From Sulfuricurvum sp. (GTDB taxonomy: Bacteria; Campylobacterota; Campylobacteria; Campylobacterales; Sulfurimonadaceae): a stretch of DNA of 64,000 nt. The translations under genes and the position numbers were made by a program. The notes beneath the pieces are model-generated. The model saw only the letters and a list, made by a program, of their open reading frames with translations. It was not told the origin of the DNA and made no database searches. This document shows positions 1-8,680 of this stretch, piece after piece (positions within the stretch are counted from its first letter, which is position 1; every line of letters begins with the position of its first letter). Location: positions 1 through 64,000 of the forward strand of contig JAGXFL010000012.1 in the NCBI GenBank assembly GCA_024637295.1, given 5' to 3'.

Positions 1-129
1 GCAAGTAAAGACACCGTTATACCGATTACCATTCATGCGTATGCTATGGATGATAAAGAGAAAATAGTGACCGATAAAGAATCAGCATTTACTTTCCCTC
101 GTGCAGATCTGCTCAAAGAGGAGAAGTAA
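1..129 (+). CDS. C-terminal end of a truncated protein, possibly CcoG/FixG
   Basis: An open frame enters from the left edge and stops with TAA at 127-129, giving the last 42 residues. The visible part contains a beta-strand-like stretch (DTVIPITIHAYAMDDKEK) and ends in a charged tail (LLKEEK). This resembles the C-terminal Ig-like domain of CcoG/FixG, the iron-sulfur membrane protein used in cbb3 oxidase assembly, and the convergent neighbour is a haem-binding protein. The identification rests on impression of a short tail and could be wrong; that a coding region ends here is clear. Confidence 0.45.
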   Translation, partial: ASKDTVIPITIHAYAMDDKEKIVTDKESAFTFPRADLLKEEK

Positions 130-573
130 TTACTTCTCCTCCTCAGCATCTTCTTTTCCAAAAGTTTTTTCCAAACCATCTACAAGCTCTTTTTTCGCTG
201 CGTCGCTTAACTGAGCTTCTGGATGGGTGGGGAGATAAAACCACAAAGGCATTTCGCCTTCACGAACTTCTTTAGCTGCTTCGTCACCTTTATTCTTTTT
301 CTGAGCACCCCATGCAGAGACATTGAAATGTTCACGTCCCTCCTCTACGTCGCGTGCAAGTAGCCATGAAATCGGTGCGACATTGCTGTACCAAGGGTAT
401 TTTGTTTCATGAGAGTGGCAATCGGCACAGGCGTTGTTAAAAAGTTCTTTCGTTCGTGGTGAATCCCATGTGGGTTCGCTTATGATTGGAGGATTGGTAT
501 GGTCTTTGCCATAGGGGATAAATTGAATAGCGATGGCAGCGACAGCAAGTCCTGCAAGTATTTTTGTTTTCAT
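130..573 (-). CDS. Periplasmic haem-binding domain protein (Haem_bd family)
   Basis: This 147-residue protein starts with a signal-peptide or anchor segment ([17 protein letters not shown]) followed by a CxxCH haem c attachment motif (CADCH, about residue 49-53). Around it lie features of the Haem_bd family: a Pro-rich lead-in, [18 protein letters not shown] and a later GEMPLW. It should be an exported c-type haem protein; members often sit near respiratory genes, but a specific redox partner is not known. The tail is rich in Lys and Glu. An AAGGAAA ribosome site lies just upstream of the ATG at 573. Its stop codon directly abuts the stop of the convergent gene ending at 129. Confidence 0.8.
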   Translation of the reverse strand: MKTKILAGLAVAAIAIQFIPYGKDHTNPPIISEPTWDSPRTKELFNNACADCHSHETKYPWYSNVAPISWLLARDVEEGREHFNVSAWGAQKKNKGDEAAKEVREGEMPLWFYLPTHPEAQLSDAAKKELVDGLEKTFGKEDAEEEK

Positions 574-635
574 TTCATTTCCTTTAATGGTCTATGGAAT
601 CAATTATACATCGAAAAAGGAAAGAAAGGAGAGAT

Positions 636-651
636 GCCTTGAAAACAAGGC
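636..651 (-). terminator. Rho-independent-type hairpin after purM
   Basis: A perfect 6-bp stem, GCCTTG / CAAGGC, closes a four-base loop. Read on the minus strand it follows the purM stop by about 8 bases and is followed by a pyrimidine-rich stretch, so it probably ends purM transcription. Confidence 0.65.
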
Positions 652-658
652 GTGAAGA

Positions 659-1654
659 TTATACGAGAACGGCTTCGCGCTTCCCTGCTTCGAGGTGTCC
701 GATAACATAGCCATCAGTATTGTCTAAGACATGCTCGACATTTTCTGGACGTACTACAAGGATCATCCCTACACCCATATTAAAGGCACGGTACATCTCT
801 GTACGATCAACATGTTGCCCGATCAGTTCAAAAATAGGTAATACACGGATTGAGGATTCAGTGATGACTGCACGAAGTCCTTCAGGTAATACACGTGGAA
901 GGTTTTCAACAATTCCACCGCCAGTGATGTGACCTAGCGCTTGGATTTTATCTTTGAGCGCTTTAAATGTTTTGACATAGATACGTGTTGGCGTTAACAG
1001 CGTTTCGATCAACGGCTTACCGTTAAAATCGTCTTCGAATTTCATCCCCATTTTTTCGAGTAATACTTTACGTGCTAAGGAAAAACCGTTGGAGTGTAGT
1101 CCTGAGCTTGGAAGGGCGATGAGAATATCTCCTGCATTGACGTGATTTGTACGATCCAATTCACTTTTTTCTGCCACACCCACTGCAAACCCTGCAAGGT
1201 CATAATCATCGCTGTGATACATTCCCGGCATCTCAGCTGTTTCGCCACCGATAAGCGCACACTCGGCCTGACGGCAACCTTCTGCGATACCGCTAACGAC
1301 AGCCGTTGCCGCTTTAACATCGAGTTTTCCGGTTGCGTAATAGTCAAGGAAAAAAGAGGGCGTTCCAAAATTACAGATAAGATCATTGACACACATAGCA
1401 ACCAAATCGATACCGACGGTGTTGTGAATACCTGAATCAATAGCAAGTTTTAGCTTTGTCCCTACGCCATCCGTAGCCGCGAGCATTACAGGCTCTTTGT
1501 ACCCTGTAGGAAGTTCAAAGGCTCCGGCAAATGAGCCAATACCGCCGAGAACACCTGGGATTACTGTTGATTTGACAAGCGGTTTGATATTTTCGACAAA
1601 ACTGTTACCTGCATCGATATCGACACCGGCATCTTTATAGCTGATTTGGCTCAT
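659..1654 (-). CDS. purM: Phosphoribosylformylglycinamidine cyclo-ligase
   Basis: PurM closes the imidazole ring of AIR from FGAM with ATP in de novo purine synthesis. The 331-residue length is normal for the family. Visible family features are the N-terminal [14 protein letters not shown], the substrate loop [12 protein letters not shown], the [12 protein letters not shown] nucleotide-binding segment, [47 protein letters not shown] and the [16 protein letters not shown] loop. The start is the first Met, preceded by a GAGGAA ribosome site. It is separated from the next minus-strand gene upstream by about 57 bases. Confidence 0.97.
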   Translation of the reverse strand: MSQISYKDAGVDIDAGNSFVENIKPLVKSTVIPGVLGGIGSFAGAFELPTGYKEPVMLAATDGVGTKLKLAIDSGIHNTVGIDLVAMCVNDLICNFGTPSFFLDYYATGKLDVKAATAVVSGIAEGCRQAECALIGGETAEMPGMYHSDDYDLAGFAVGVAEKSELDRTNHVNAGDILIALPSSGLHSNGFSLARKVLLEKMGMKFEDDFNGKPLIETLLTPTRIYVKTFKALKDKIQALGHITGGGIVENLPRVLPEGLRAVITESSIRVLPIFELIGQHVDRTEMYRAFNMGVGMILVVRPENVEHVLDNTDGYVIGHLEAGKREAVLV

Positions 1655-1711
1655 GGAGTTCCTCGTCCGTTTTAGTAAAAGAATTATAACGAAGAGAGTG
1701 TTAGGGTAAGT

Positions 1712-1912
1712 TTATTTCTTAGCACAAGTGCCGAAGAGTTTTGTAAAAACCCATAAAGAGGGACAAAAATCTTTGATCGCCCAGACAATAACCATAAGAA
1801 CAACAAAACCTTGAAGGGCCATTCCATATTGTGTATAGCCATAAGCGGTCAGAGCCATAGAGATAGTAAGGACAATAGCCATAAGTAAACGTTGAATTTT
1901 TTCAGCACACAT
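1712..1912 (-). CDS. Small two-helix membrane protein, DUF2892-like
   Basis: A 66-residue protein with a short charged start (MCAEKIQRLL), two hydrophobic segments (about residues 9-26 and 30-46) and a CP-containing cytoplasmic or periplasmic tail (KDFCPSLWVFTKLFGTCAKK). Size, two helices and the Cys-Pro just after helix 2 fit DUF2892/YgaP-type inner-membrane proteins. The molecular role of that family is unclear. It is divergent from the speE-coaE unit and upstream of purM on the same strand. Assignment to DUF2892 is by pattern only. Confidence 0.65.
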   Translation of the reverse strand: MCAEKIQRLLMAIVLTISMALTAYGYTQYGMALQGFVVLMVIVWAIKDFCPSLWVFTKLFGTCAKK

Positions 1913-2030
1913 AATTCATTCCTTATTTATATAATATATATTCAGTGAAATTATAGTATTGCAAATTGAGTGTAGTCTTAAGTATTAGTTACCTCTTGGC
2001 ATATTTCAATGCGGTTTAATCTGCGCATGT

Positions 2031-2036
2031 TACAAT
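2031..2036 (+). promoter_or_regulatory. Putative -10 element upstream of speE
   Basis: TACAAT lies 35 bases before the ATG at 2072. It lies inside the longer open frame that begins at 2009, so if it is the true -10 box, translation must begin at 2072. No clear -35 box is seen, as is usual in Campylobacterota. Confidence 0.35.
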
Positions 2037-2071
2037 CGCTAATAAATTACACACTGAAGAGATTTTTGCCC

Positions 2072-2626
2072 ATGAAAACGTTTGTTTACCCTGAAATGAT
2101 GGTCCATGTGTCCATGTGTACGCATAAATTGCCAACATCGGTTTTACTTGCTAGTGATAGCTGTGACCTTTTAATAAATGAGCTTGCCCGCTACAAAGAG
2201 TCAACGGTAGCCAATGTCAGTGGCAGTGACCTTCTAGCGGAATTTCGTAATGTAGAAGAAAAGAGTACCGATGTTGTCATGATTGATGCACTTACGTCCG
2301 ACGCGGTGGTTATAGCACACATCAGTCGTATTCTAAAAGACGACGGTTTGGTAGTGATGAAGCATCCATCTTTGGATGATGTCAGTGCCAATACTCCGTT
2401 AATGAAATCTTTGGGTGATTATTTCAAAATTGTTATGCCCTACTATGCCGGAGACGGGACAACACTGCTTTTATGTTCCAAAGAATACCATCCGACCGCT
2501 GATGTAATCTTACAGCGCAGTGATTTGCTCGAGGGGCATCAGTTTTACAACTGTGATGTACATGTGGGAGTTTTTGCTATGCCGCAATACATCCGAAAAA
2601 ATTATCGCGGACTTGCTCGTAACTAA
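2072..2626 (+). CDS. speE: Short spermidine synthase-like protein (SpeE C-terminal part)
   Basis: The 184-residue protein matches, from memory, the C-terminal two thirds of Campylobacterota SpeE: the MMVHVSMCTHKLPTSVLL opening, STDVVMIDALTSD, the DDGLVVMKHPSLDDVS stretch, and the closing FYNCDVHVGVFAMPQYI. SpeE transfers aminopropyl groups to putrescine. The usual N-terminal beta domain of about 70-80 residues, which helps form the substrate site, is missing and no sequence for it is found upstream. ATG 2072 is chosen because GAAGAG lies about 10 bases before it and a -10-like TACAAT falls after the earlier ATG at 2009. It sits directly before coaE, as in Helicobacter pylori. Activity as a true spermidine synthase is uncertain. 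Confidence 0.7.
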   Translation: MKTFVYPEMMVHVSMCTHKLPTSVLLASDSCDLLINELARYKESTVANVSGSDLLAEFRNVEEKSTDVVMIDALTSDAVVIAHISRILKDDGLVVMKHPSLDDVSANTPLMKSLGDYFKIVMPYYAGDGTTLLLCSKEYHPTADVILQRSDLLEGHQFYNCDVHVGVFAMPQYIRKNYRGLARN

Positions 2627-3231
2627 TGGCGTATAAGTACGCTATTGCATTAACAGGGGGAATCGCAACGGGCAAAAGTACCGTTGCCTCTTTGATGGGG
2701 CTTAATGGATTGCGCATCATCGATGCGGATGCTATTGCCCATCGTATTTTGGATGAGAATGCCGCATGGGTTTCAGAGCATTTTGGTACTGAATATGTTC
2801 ATGCAGGTAAAGTAATTCGCTCAGAGCTTGGGAAGACGATCTTTGCCGATCCTGAGGCCAAAAAAGAGCTGGAAGCCTTTTTACATCCAAAAATTCGTAC
2901 TGCTATCGAGGAAGAGAGTGAAAAGCAAGATAGATTTGCTTATCCGTATCTCATTGATATTCCCTTGTTTTTTGAAACAGGTTCCTATCCAATCCATAAT
3001 TCTGTTGTTGTCTATACTCCAAAAGAGATTCAATTGGAACGTTTTATGAAGCGTAACGGATTTTCGAGAGAAGAATCACTGCGCCGTATTGAAAGTCAGA
3101 TGGATATTGATGAGAAACGTTCTCGTGCAACCTGGATCATTGATAATTCATCGAATCTTAAGCATCTTCAGAAAGAGTGCGAACAGTTTGTAGAGACGAT
3201 TAAAGCACTCTACCCAACCCCTAAGCTATAA
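2626..3231 (+). CDS. coaE: Dephospho-CoA kinase
   Basis: CoaE phosphorylates dephospho-CoA on the ribose 3'-hydroxyl, the last step of coenzyme A synthesis. At 201 residues it has normal length. A Walker A loop is seen at the start (GGIATGKSTVASLM), followed by the family signature IIDADAIAHRIL, the FLHPKIR segment, DIPLFFETG and VVYTPKEIQLERFMKR with the C-terminal IDNSSNLKHL. The ATG overlaps the speE stop by one base (TAATG), so translation is probably coupled. Confidence 0.96.
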   Translation: MAYKYAIALTGGIATGKSTVASLMGLNGLRIIDADAIAHRILDENAAWVSEHFGTEYVHAGKVIRSELGKTIFADPEAKKELEAFLHPKIRTAIEEESEKQDRFAYPYLIDIPLFFETGSYPIHNSVVVYTPKEIQLERFMKRNGFSREESLRRIESQMDIDEKRSRATWIIDNSSNLKHLQKECEQFVETIKALYPTPKL

Positions 3232-3232
3232 T
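3227..3232 (+). promoter_or_regulatory. -10 box for dapF
   Basis: A perfect TATAAT overlaps the coaE stop codon and lies 33 bases before the dapF ATG, so dapF can be transcribed independently of speE-coaE. Confidence 0.6.
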
Positions 3233-3265
3233 ATCACCATTAACTTTCCATATAAGGATTTTGGG

Positions 3266-4015
3266 ATGCTCCAAATCGCCAAATATTGCGCAAGCGGTAA
3301 TGATTTCGTACTTTTTCACACTTTAAACGGGGCAGACCGTTCAGGATTAGCCGTGAGTCTTTGTGACCGTCAAAACGGAATAGGGGCAGATGGGTTGATC
3401 GTATTGCTGCCTCATGAAGAACATGATTTTGAATGGGAATTTTACAATGCCGATGGGTCTACGGCATCTATGTGCGGAAATGGAAGTCGTGCATGTGCCC
3501 ATTATGCCCACCGCTTTGGTTTAGCTGGGACACATATGGAGTTTTTAACCGGAGCCGGTGTGATAAAAGCAAGCGTTGAGGGGGATATGGTCCAAAGTGA
3601 TTTAACCCCTCCCTATGTTATTAATGATGAAATTGTTGAGCATGAAATGCGATGGTGGCTTATTGATACCGGAGTTCCTCATTTGGTTACTTTTGATGCG
3701 GATATGGAACACTTCGACATCGAAATGGCACGCCAATTACGTCATAAGTACAATGCAAACGTGAATATTGCGCACGTTCAAAGTAATGGAGCAATCCGAG
3801 TGCGTACATATGAACGTGGGGTTGAAGATGAAACATTGGCATGCGGTACGGGAATGGCAGCGTGTTTTTATCGTGCATCCATAGAAAATGCTGTCGCGGA
3901 CAATGCTCGCGTTTACCCAAAAAGCGGTGAAACACTCTATCTTGGATTTGATGAGGGGACGATCACGTTTAAGGGAGAAGTGAAAGGGGTTTTTGAGACC
4001 TGTTGGCGAGAATGA
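3266..4015 (+). CDS. dapF: Diaminopimelate epimerase
   Basis: DapF interconverts LL- and meso-diaminopimelate for lysine and peptidoglycan synthesis. The protein has 249 residues. Both catalytic cysteine contexts are visible: SMCGNGSRACAHYA in the N-terminal half and ETLACGTGMAACFYRA in the C-terminal half. The opening KYCASGNDFVLF and CDRQNGIGADGLIVL are also typical. An AAGGATTTTGGG ribosome region precedes the ATG. It is convergent with prfA and shares a bidirectional terminator with it. Confidence 0.96.
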   Translation: MLQIAKYCASGNDFVLFHTLNGADRSGLAVSLCDRQNGIGADGLIVLLPHEEHDFEWEFYNADGSTASMCGNGSRACAHYAHRFGLAGTHMEFLTGAGVIKASVEGDMVQSDLTPPYVINDEIVEHEMRWWLIDTGVPHLVTFDADMEHFDIEMARQLRHKYNANVNIAHVQSNGAIRVRTYERGVEDETLACGTGMAACFYRASIENAVADNARVYPKSGETLYLGFDEGTITFKGEVKGVFETCWRE

Positions 4016-4017
4016 GG

Positions 4018-4043
4018 AAAACGGGAGGTTTATAACCCGTTTT
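4018..4043. terminator. Bidirectional terminator between dapF and prfA
   Basis: AAAACGGG at 4018-4025 pairs with CCCGTTTT at 4036-4043 around a 10-base loop, giving a stem with A-run and T-run on either side, usable from both strands. The loop and one arm contain the last codons and stop of prfA, so the terminator is built into the coding end. Confidence 0.75.
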
Positions 4044-5097
4044 GCTCCATCAGTTTTGATTGCATATCTGCGATGAGTGGTTCAATAATGTCATCCATCA
4101 ATCCCCCTTGCATGATCTCTTCGAGTCGATACAGTGTCAGTGTAATGCGGTGATCGGAGATACGGTTTTGAGGATAGTTGTAGGTACGGATACGTCCACT
4201 TCTATCACCTGTTCCCACTTGATCCTTACGCTCATTCATCTCTTTTTCTTTTGCCTCTTGCATTTGCATATCATAAATACGGGCTTTGAGAATTTGCATC
4301 GCTTTGTCTTTATTTTTATGCTGTGACTTTTGGTCTTGATTGTTGACGACGATACCGGTTGGAATGTGGGTAATACGTACAGCTGAGTCGGTAGTGTTGA
4401 CACTTTGCCCACCACAGCCAGATGAGCGCATAACATCAATTTTGAGATCATTTTCATTGATGACCACTTCGACATCATCGACTTCAGGCATGACGGCAAC
4501 CGTTATGGCGGAGGTATGAACGCGGCCCTGTGACTCTGTCGCAGGAACACGCTGTACCCGATGTACTCCCGCTTCGTGCTTAAGGCGTGAATAGACTTGA
4601 TCTCCCTTGATGAGAGCGATAACTTCTTTGAAGCCACCCGCATCTGAGGGGCTCGTACTCATAAGCTCGATTTTCCATCCTTTTAGATCTGCATAGCGGA
4701 CATAGGCATTGAACAAATCACCGACAAAAATAGCCGCTTCATCTCCGCCGGTACCGGCACGTAATTCAATATAGATATTACGTTTGTCATTGGGATCAGC
4801 AGGGATAAGGAGTTTTTTGATCTCTTCTTCGAGCTCACCTACTTGTGGCTCCAGAAATTTGAGCTCTTCTTTGGCCAATTCGCCCAGTTCTGCATCAAAA
4901 GCGAGTGATTTATTCTCTTCAATATCTTCTAACAGTTTTTTGTATTCGGTTGCTTTGGTAAAAATTGGCTGGAGTGCAGATTGTTCTTTGGAAAGATCGG
5001 TCATGCGTTTGATGTCGTTACCGATGTCCGGTGAACTTAACAACTCGGTGAGCTCATTGTATCGATTGATAAAAGGGGTGAGTTTGTCGGATAACAT
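4030..5097 (-). CDS. prfA: Peptide chain release factor 1
   Basis: RF1 reads UAA and UAG stop codons and triggers peptide release. At 355 residues it has full length. The GGQ peptidyl-hydrolysis motif is in [17 protein letters not shown], preceded by [14 protein letters not shown], and the codon-recognition region carries [15 protein letters not shown], with a PAT-type tripeptide specific for RF1 rather than RF2. The C-terminal domain with [17 protein letters not shown] is intact. It lies downstream of rpsT, separated by a hairpin, in an order conserved in Helicobacter. Confidence 0.97.
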   Translation of the reverse strand: MLSDKLTPFINRYNELTELLSSPDIGNDIKRMTDLSKEQSALQPIFTKATEYKKLLEDIEENKSLAFDAELGELAKEELKFLEPQVGELEEEIKKLLIPADPNDKRNIYIELRAGTGGDEAAIFVGDLFNAYVRYADLKGWKIELMSTSPSDAGGFKEVIALIKGDQVYSRLKHEAGVHRVQRVPATESQGRVHTSAITVAVMPEVDDVEVVINENDLKIDVMRSSGCGGQSVNTTDSAVRITHIPTGIVVNNQDQKSQHKNKDKAMQILKARIYDMQMQEAKEKEMNERKDQVGTGDRSGRIRTYNYPQNRISDHRITLTLYRLEEIMQGGLMDDIIEPLIADMQSKLMEQNGL

Positions 5098-5142
5098 TAT
5101 TGTAATTCCTAAAGAAAGGCGTTGTGAGAAAAGGGGTCATCC

Positions 5143-5162
5143 AAAAGGAACGGATTCCTTTT
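5143..5162 (-). terminator. Hairpin between rpsT and prfA
   Basis: AAAAGGAA at 5143-5150 pairs perfectly with TTCCTTTT at 5155-5162 around a four-base loop. Read on the minus strand it follows rpsT by 12 bases and is likely a terminator or attenuator that lets rpsT be expressed more than prfA. Confidence 0.6.
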
Positions 5163-5174
5163 TAGGTGATTTTA

Positions 5175-5441
5175 TTAAGCTTGTAGTGCGTTTACCGCAA
5201 GGTGAAGACGGCTAACTTTACGTCCAGCAGACTCTTTTTTCAAGACACCTTTGCTAACATACTTGTGAAGATTCGCGTTTGCAATAACAAGTGCTGCTTG
5301 TGCTTCTTCTTTGTTACCTGCATCAACTGCGGCACGGACTGCTTTTACGATATTTTTAATACGTGTGCGATAAAACCGGTTACGCTCTGTGCGTTTTTCA
5401 GTTTGACGGATACGTTTCAATGCTGACTTATGGTTTGCCAT
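5175..5441 (-). CDS. rpsT: 30S ribosomal protein S20
   Basis: S20 binds 16S rRNA early in small-subunit assembly. The start is placed at the Met of [17 protein letters not shown], giving 88 residues, the family's usual size; an AAGGAT ribosome site lies just before it, and the 32 codons of open frame upstream have no family resemblance. The protein is basic and helical ([34 protein letters not shown]). It is divergent from glmM across a 99-base gap that must hold both promoters. Confidence 0.96.
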   Translation of the reverse strand: MANHKSALKRIRQTEKRTERNRFYRTRIKNIVKAVRAAVDAGNKEEAQAALVIANANLHKYVSKGVLKKESAGRKVSRLHLAVNALQA

Positions 5442-5540
5442 GGCATTTATCCTTGTCGAATTTTTTTTAGGGTAGAATGTTACCTTAAAGATAATTAAAA
5501 TTAAGTTAAGCGGTATTAATATAGATATTAGGGGCAAATT

Positions 5541-6881
5541 ATGAAACTTTTTGGAACAGATGGCGTTCGTGGAGAAGCGGGTTCATTTTTAACAGCAGAG
5601 CTTGCAATGAAAGTTGCGATGGCCGCTGGGATCTATTTTAGAGAGCATGCCCGTACAAAAAAGATTTTAGTCGGAAAAGATACCCGAAAAAGTGGTTATA
5701 TGATCGAAAATGCTATCGTAAGTGGACTAACGGCAGTAGGATACGATGTCATACAAATCGGGCCGATGCCGACACCGGCGATCGCATTCTTGACTGAAAA
5801 CATGCGATGTGATGCCGGTATCATGATTTCTGCGAGTCATAATGCCTATGAAGATAACGGGATCAAATTTTTTGATTCTCATGGGGATAAACTCTCTGAA
5901 GAGATTGAAGCTGCGATTGAAGCGATAGTCCATAATAAAGAAAAATTAGAGCAAGGCTATGTTCTGGGTAACAATATCGGTGCCGCTAAAAGGATTGATG
6001 ATGTCATCGGACGATACATCGTACAGCTTAAGAACTCTTTTGGAAGTGAGCTGACACTTCAAGGTCTTCGTATCGTATTGGACACGGCTAATGGAGCCGG
6101 ATACAAAGTGGGACCAACAGTACTTGAAGAATTGGGAGCCGAAGTTATTGTTTTGCATGATAAGCCAAATGGTATTAATATAAATGAAGGGTGCGGTGCT
6201 TTGCACACCAAAGATCTTCGTGAAGCAGTAAAACAATACCGTGCGGATATTGGATTGGCACTGGATGGGGATGCTGACAGATTGATAGTTGTTGATGAAA
6301 ATGGTGATGAGGTAGACGGCGATCAAATCTTAGGTGCTCTTGCGTTGTTTTTACATCGAAACGGACAGCTTAAGGGCAAGGGTATGGTGGCTACCGTTAT
6401 GAGTAATCAAGCCCTTGAAGATTCGATGAGTGCTAATAAGCTGACATTGTATCGTTCAAATGTTGGCGATAAATACGTGCTTGAGATGATGCGTGAGCAT
6501 GGCATTAATTTTGGTGGAGAACAAAGTGGTCATATCATCATGCATGATTATGCTAAAACAGGGGATGGATTGGTAAGTGCGCTGCAAATTTTAGCGCTCC
6601 TTCTTACTTCAGGAGAAAAAGCGAGTAAAATCTTGCGTCCTTTTGAACTTTACCCGCAAAAATTGGTCAATATTAAAGTAAAAGTGAAAAAACCACTCAG
6701 TGAAATTGAGGGATTGAATGATGAGTTGGCGTATACAGAAAAACTCAATATGCGCCAGTTGATTCGGTATTCAGGTACAGAGAATAAATTGCGTATTCTA
6801 TTAGAAGGTAAAGATGCCAAAGTGCTGGAAAAGCAGATGGATCATTTGGTCTCATTTTTTGAAAAGGCATTGAATGCTTAA
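5541..6881 (+). CDS. glmM: Phosphoglucosamine mutase
   Basis: GlmM converts glucosamine-6-phosphate to glucosamine-1-phosphate for UDP-GlcNAc synthesis. At 446 residues it is full length. Domain marks are in order: [11 protein letters not shown], the phosphoserine loop [17 protein letters not shown], the metal-binding [14 protein letters not shown], the sugar-binding [10 protein letters not shown], and the C-terminal phosphate-binding [16 protein letters not shown]. It overlaps lspA by 8 bases, a pairing also found in Helicobacter pylori. Confidence 0.97.
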   Translation: MKLFGTDGVRGEAGSFLTAELAMKVAMAAGIYFREHARTKKILVGKDTRKSGYMIENAIVSGLTAVGYDVIQIGPMPTPAIAFLTENMRCDAGIMISASHNAYEDNGIKFFDSHGDKLSEEIEAAIEAIVHNKEKLEQGYVLGNNIGAAKRIDDVIGRYIVQLKNSFGSELTLQGLRIVLDTANGAGYKVGPTVLEELGAEVIVLHDKPNGININEGCGALHTKDLREAVKQYRADIGLALDGDADRLIVVDENGDEVDGDQILGALALFLHRNGQLKGKGMVATVMSNQALEDSMSANKLTLYRSNVGDKYVLEMMREHGINFGGEQSGHIIMHDYAKTGDGLVSALQILALLLTSGEKASKILRPFELYPQKLVNIKVKVKKPLSEIEGLNDELAYTEKLNMRQLIRYSGTENKLRILLEGKDAKVLEKQMDHLVSFFEKALNA

Positions 6882-7311
6882 ATCGATTGCCATATTACTG
6901 GCGGTTGTATTGAGTGTTTTTGCCACTGATCAACTACTTAAAAAAATTTTTATAGATGGATTTCGTTATTATACTGATTACATTGATTTGATTTTAGTAT
7001 TTAACAAAGGGGTTGCTTTCTCTATGTTTGCCTTTTTGGCAGAATCGCTTAAATGGCTGCAGTTGGCATTGCTCGCTGGAGTGGTAGGATACACGCTTTG
7101 GCTCAAAGAAAATCGTTATCTTATCCCTGTAGGGATTATGGTTGGGGCTGGATTATCCAATGTCGCTGATCGCTTTATTCACGGTGGAGTGGTTGATTAT
7201 GTTTATTGGCACTACGGGTTTAATTTCGCTGTGTTTAATTTTGCGGATGTCATGATCGACATTGCTGTAGTATGGCTCTTTATTCTCAATTACAGTGTAA
7301 AAAAGGCTTAA
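6874..7311 (+). CDS. lspA: Lipoprotein signal peptidase (signal peptidase II)
   Basis: LspA cleaves the signal peptide of prolipoproteins in the inner membrane. The 145-residue protein has four hydrophobic helices. The two catalytic aspartates are seen in [15 protein letters not shown] and [10 protein letters not shown], and the family motif [14 protein letters not shown] replaces the common NxGAAF pattern. It overlaps the end of glmM by 8 bases, indicating one transcript. A small hairpin follows directly at the stop. Confidence 0.95.
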   Translation: MLKSIAILLAVVLSVFATDQLLKKIFIDGFRYYTDYIDLILVFNKGVAFSMFAFLAESLKWLQLALLAGVVGYTLWLKENRYLIPVGIMVGAGLSNVADRFIHGGVVDYVYWHYGFNFAVFNFADVMIDIAVVWLFILNYSVKKA

Positions 7312-7326
7312 GAGGTTTTTAACCTC
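7312..7326 (+). terminator. Small hairpin after lspA
   Basis: GAGGTT pairs with AACCTC around a TTT loop immediately after the lspA stop. There is no T-tract behind it, so it may be a weak terminator or processing site before the tRNA promoter. Confidence 0.45.
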
Positions 7327-7334
7327 GCAGCTCG

Positions 7335-7340
7335 TATAAT
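7335..7340 (+). promoter_or_regulatory. -10 box for tRNA-Val
   Basis: TATAAT ends 20 bases before the mature tRNA 5' end, a spacing that leaves a short 5' leader for RNase P. Confidence 0.65.
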
Positions 7341-7360
7341 TCTGCTCTTCATTGTTAAAT

Positions 7361-7436
7361 GGTCTCATAGCTCAGTTGGTAGAGCACTACCTCGACAAGG
7401 TAGGGGTCACTGGTTCGAGTCCAGTTGGGACCACCA
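7361..7436 (+). tRNA. tRNA-Val (anticodon GAC)
   Basis: A 76-base cloverleaf with a 7-bp acceptor stem (GGTCTCA / TGGGACC), D-arm AGCTCAGTTGGTAGAGC, anticodon stem CTACC / GGTAG holding loop TCGACAA (anticodon GAC), and T-arm with GGTTCGAGTCC. The CCA end is encoded. Confidence 0.97.
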
Positions 7437-7612
7437 TTTTCTCATCTACATTCTTCATCCAGATATTATCTTTTATAAGAAATCTTTTTTTACCTTAATT
7501 GTTACGAATATTCTGATTGTAATTATTAGGTATAGAAAAAAATTATATTTTAAGAATTTTCGAATAGGTTAACCGATATTATTATTAATTAATTTATATC
7601 TGAGGGTTGTTT

Positions 7613-8134
7613 GTGAGCGATTTTATTTATTCAGTTATGCAGGATTACAGTCTGTTTATTATTTTCTTCCATGTATTGGGTGCGTCCGTTTGGGTTGGAG
7701 GAATGATTACATTATGGTTCTTAACAAGAGAGTCCGGATCTCAGGTTCCTATAGAACGTCGTGCTACAGGTCGAGCGGCAATTTATAAAAAGTTCTTTAC
7801 TTTTTTGTCTCCCTTTGTGCTTCTTTTGCTGATTACGTCAATTTTTATGGCTTTAGGATACAGAGATAACGCGATTGATGCTAATGGGTTTACCTTGGAT
7901 TTTAATAATCTGGAAACGTACAAGCTTATCCATACCAAGGGAAGTATATGGACAATTATGGTTATGAACATGGTGTTTATGATCTGGATTCTTAATAAAG
8001 CAAGTTGTAAGTTGTGTAAAACAAAAGTAAGTGCAGATTGTATGTGGCTTGTGGGCAAGTATCTTTTGCCGATTAATATTTTATTAGGTTTAGTTGGGAT
8101 ATTTCTAGGAGTATTTTTACGAAGTTCCTTTTAA
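7613..8134 (+). CDS. Four-helix membrane protein, CopD-like
   Basis: The protein has 173 residues when started at GTG 7613, which has a GAGGG ribosome site 6 bases upstream; a TTG two codons earlier is less likely. Four membrane helices are visible. The first contains FHVLGASVWVGGMITLW, the His-x2-Gly-x3-Trp-x-Gly-Gly pattern of CopD and related haem- or copper-associated membrane proteins. A later loop carries a pair of cysteines (KASCKLCKTK). It begins the oxidase locus and lies 3 bases before the next membrane gene. A role in copper or haem supply to the oxidase is inference from location. Confidence 0.65.
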   Translation: MSDFIYSVMQDYSLFIIFFHVLGASVWVGGMITLWFLTRESGSQVPIERRATGRAAIYKKFFTFLSPFVLLLLITSIFMALGYRDNAIDANGFTLDFNNLETYKLIHTKGSIWTIMVMNMVFMIWILNKASCKLCKTKVSADCMWLVGKYLLPINILLGLVGIFLGVFLRSSF

Positions 8135-8137
8135 ACA

Positions 8138-8581
8138 ATGCATGAATTAGTACCCTATCTCATTAAACGTCGAAAGATTATGATGGGTGCAGTCGTTTTT
8201 TTAGCGGCTGTTGCTATTGTGATAAGTTTTAATTTTACTATTACGGCATCAACACATTTTGGCGGAAAATACAACAGTTTATTTATTTATTTCTTGATAA
8301 TCTATAAGCTTATTGAACTTCCTATCCTCTATTACCTTTTATTACATCGCCATCTTATAGCATTGAAGAAAGATTCAGATCACCAAGAACGCCTTCCAAA
8401 GCTTAGAAAACATGCAAAATTACTCTTATTCTTGATTCCACAAGGGAATACAGTATTTGGGATTATTGCATTTAAGTTAAGTGGTAATGTATCGTATTTT
8501 TTACTTTTCTCTGGTATTGCCATTATAACACTGTATTTAATCAAACCAAATGCCTTAAAACCTACTAAAAGTAACGAATAG
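8138..8581 (+). CDS. Unrecognised four-helix membrane protein of the oxidase locus
   Basis: I do not recognise the family. The 147-residue protein has four likely membrane helices (about residues 15-33, 46-68, 91-110 and 117-135), a basic N-terminus (LIKRRKIM) and a basic loop with several His, Lys and Arg residues (LLHRHLIALKKDSDHQERL). It starts 3 bases after the CopD-like gene, so the two are very likely co-expressed, and both precede the sco gene. It may be an assembly factor for the oxidase, but nothing in the sequence proves this. Confidence 0.7.
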   Translation: MHELVPYLIKRRKIMMGAVVFLAAVAIVISFNFTITASTHFGGKYNSLFIYFLIIYKLIELPILYYLLLHRHLIALKKDSDHQERLPKLRKHAKLLLFLIPQGNTVFGIIAFKLSGNVSYFLLFSGIAIITLYLIKPNALKPTKSNE

Positions 8582-8645
8582 CACAGCAGTGTTAATTTTG
8601 TGTTAATATAGAATTACTTTCAAGGTTTATTTAATCTGAATTCCT

Positions 8646-8651
8646 TATAAT
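8646..8651 (+). promoter_or_regulatory. -10 box for the sco-cox operon
   Basis: TATAAT lies 29 bases before the TTG start of sco, with an AGGAGG ribosome site in between, suggesting that sco and the oxidase genes have their own promoter. Confidence 0.55.
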
Positions 8652-8680
8652 TGGTCACTTTTCTACAGGAGGATTCTATA

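Noticed and set aside
2009-2071. Earlier ATG start for the SpeE-like gene
   Set aside because: The added 21 residues do not look like the SpeE N-terminus, and a -10-like box falls within them.
5442-5537. N-terminal extension of ribosomal protein S20
   Set aside because: The 32 extra codons are hydrophobic and unlike S20; the conserved start [12 protein letters not shown] has its own ribosome site.
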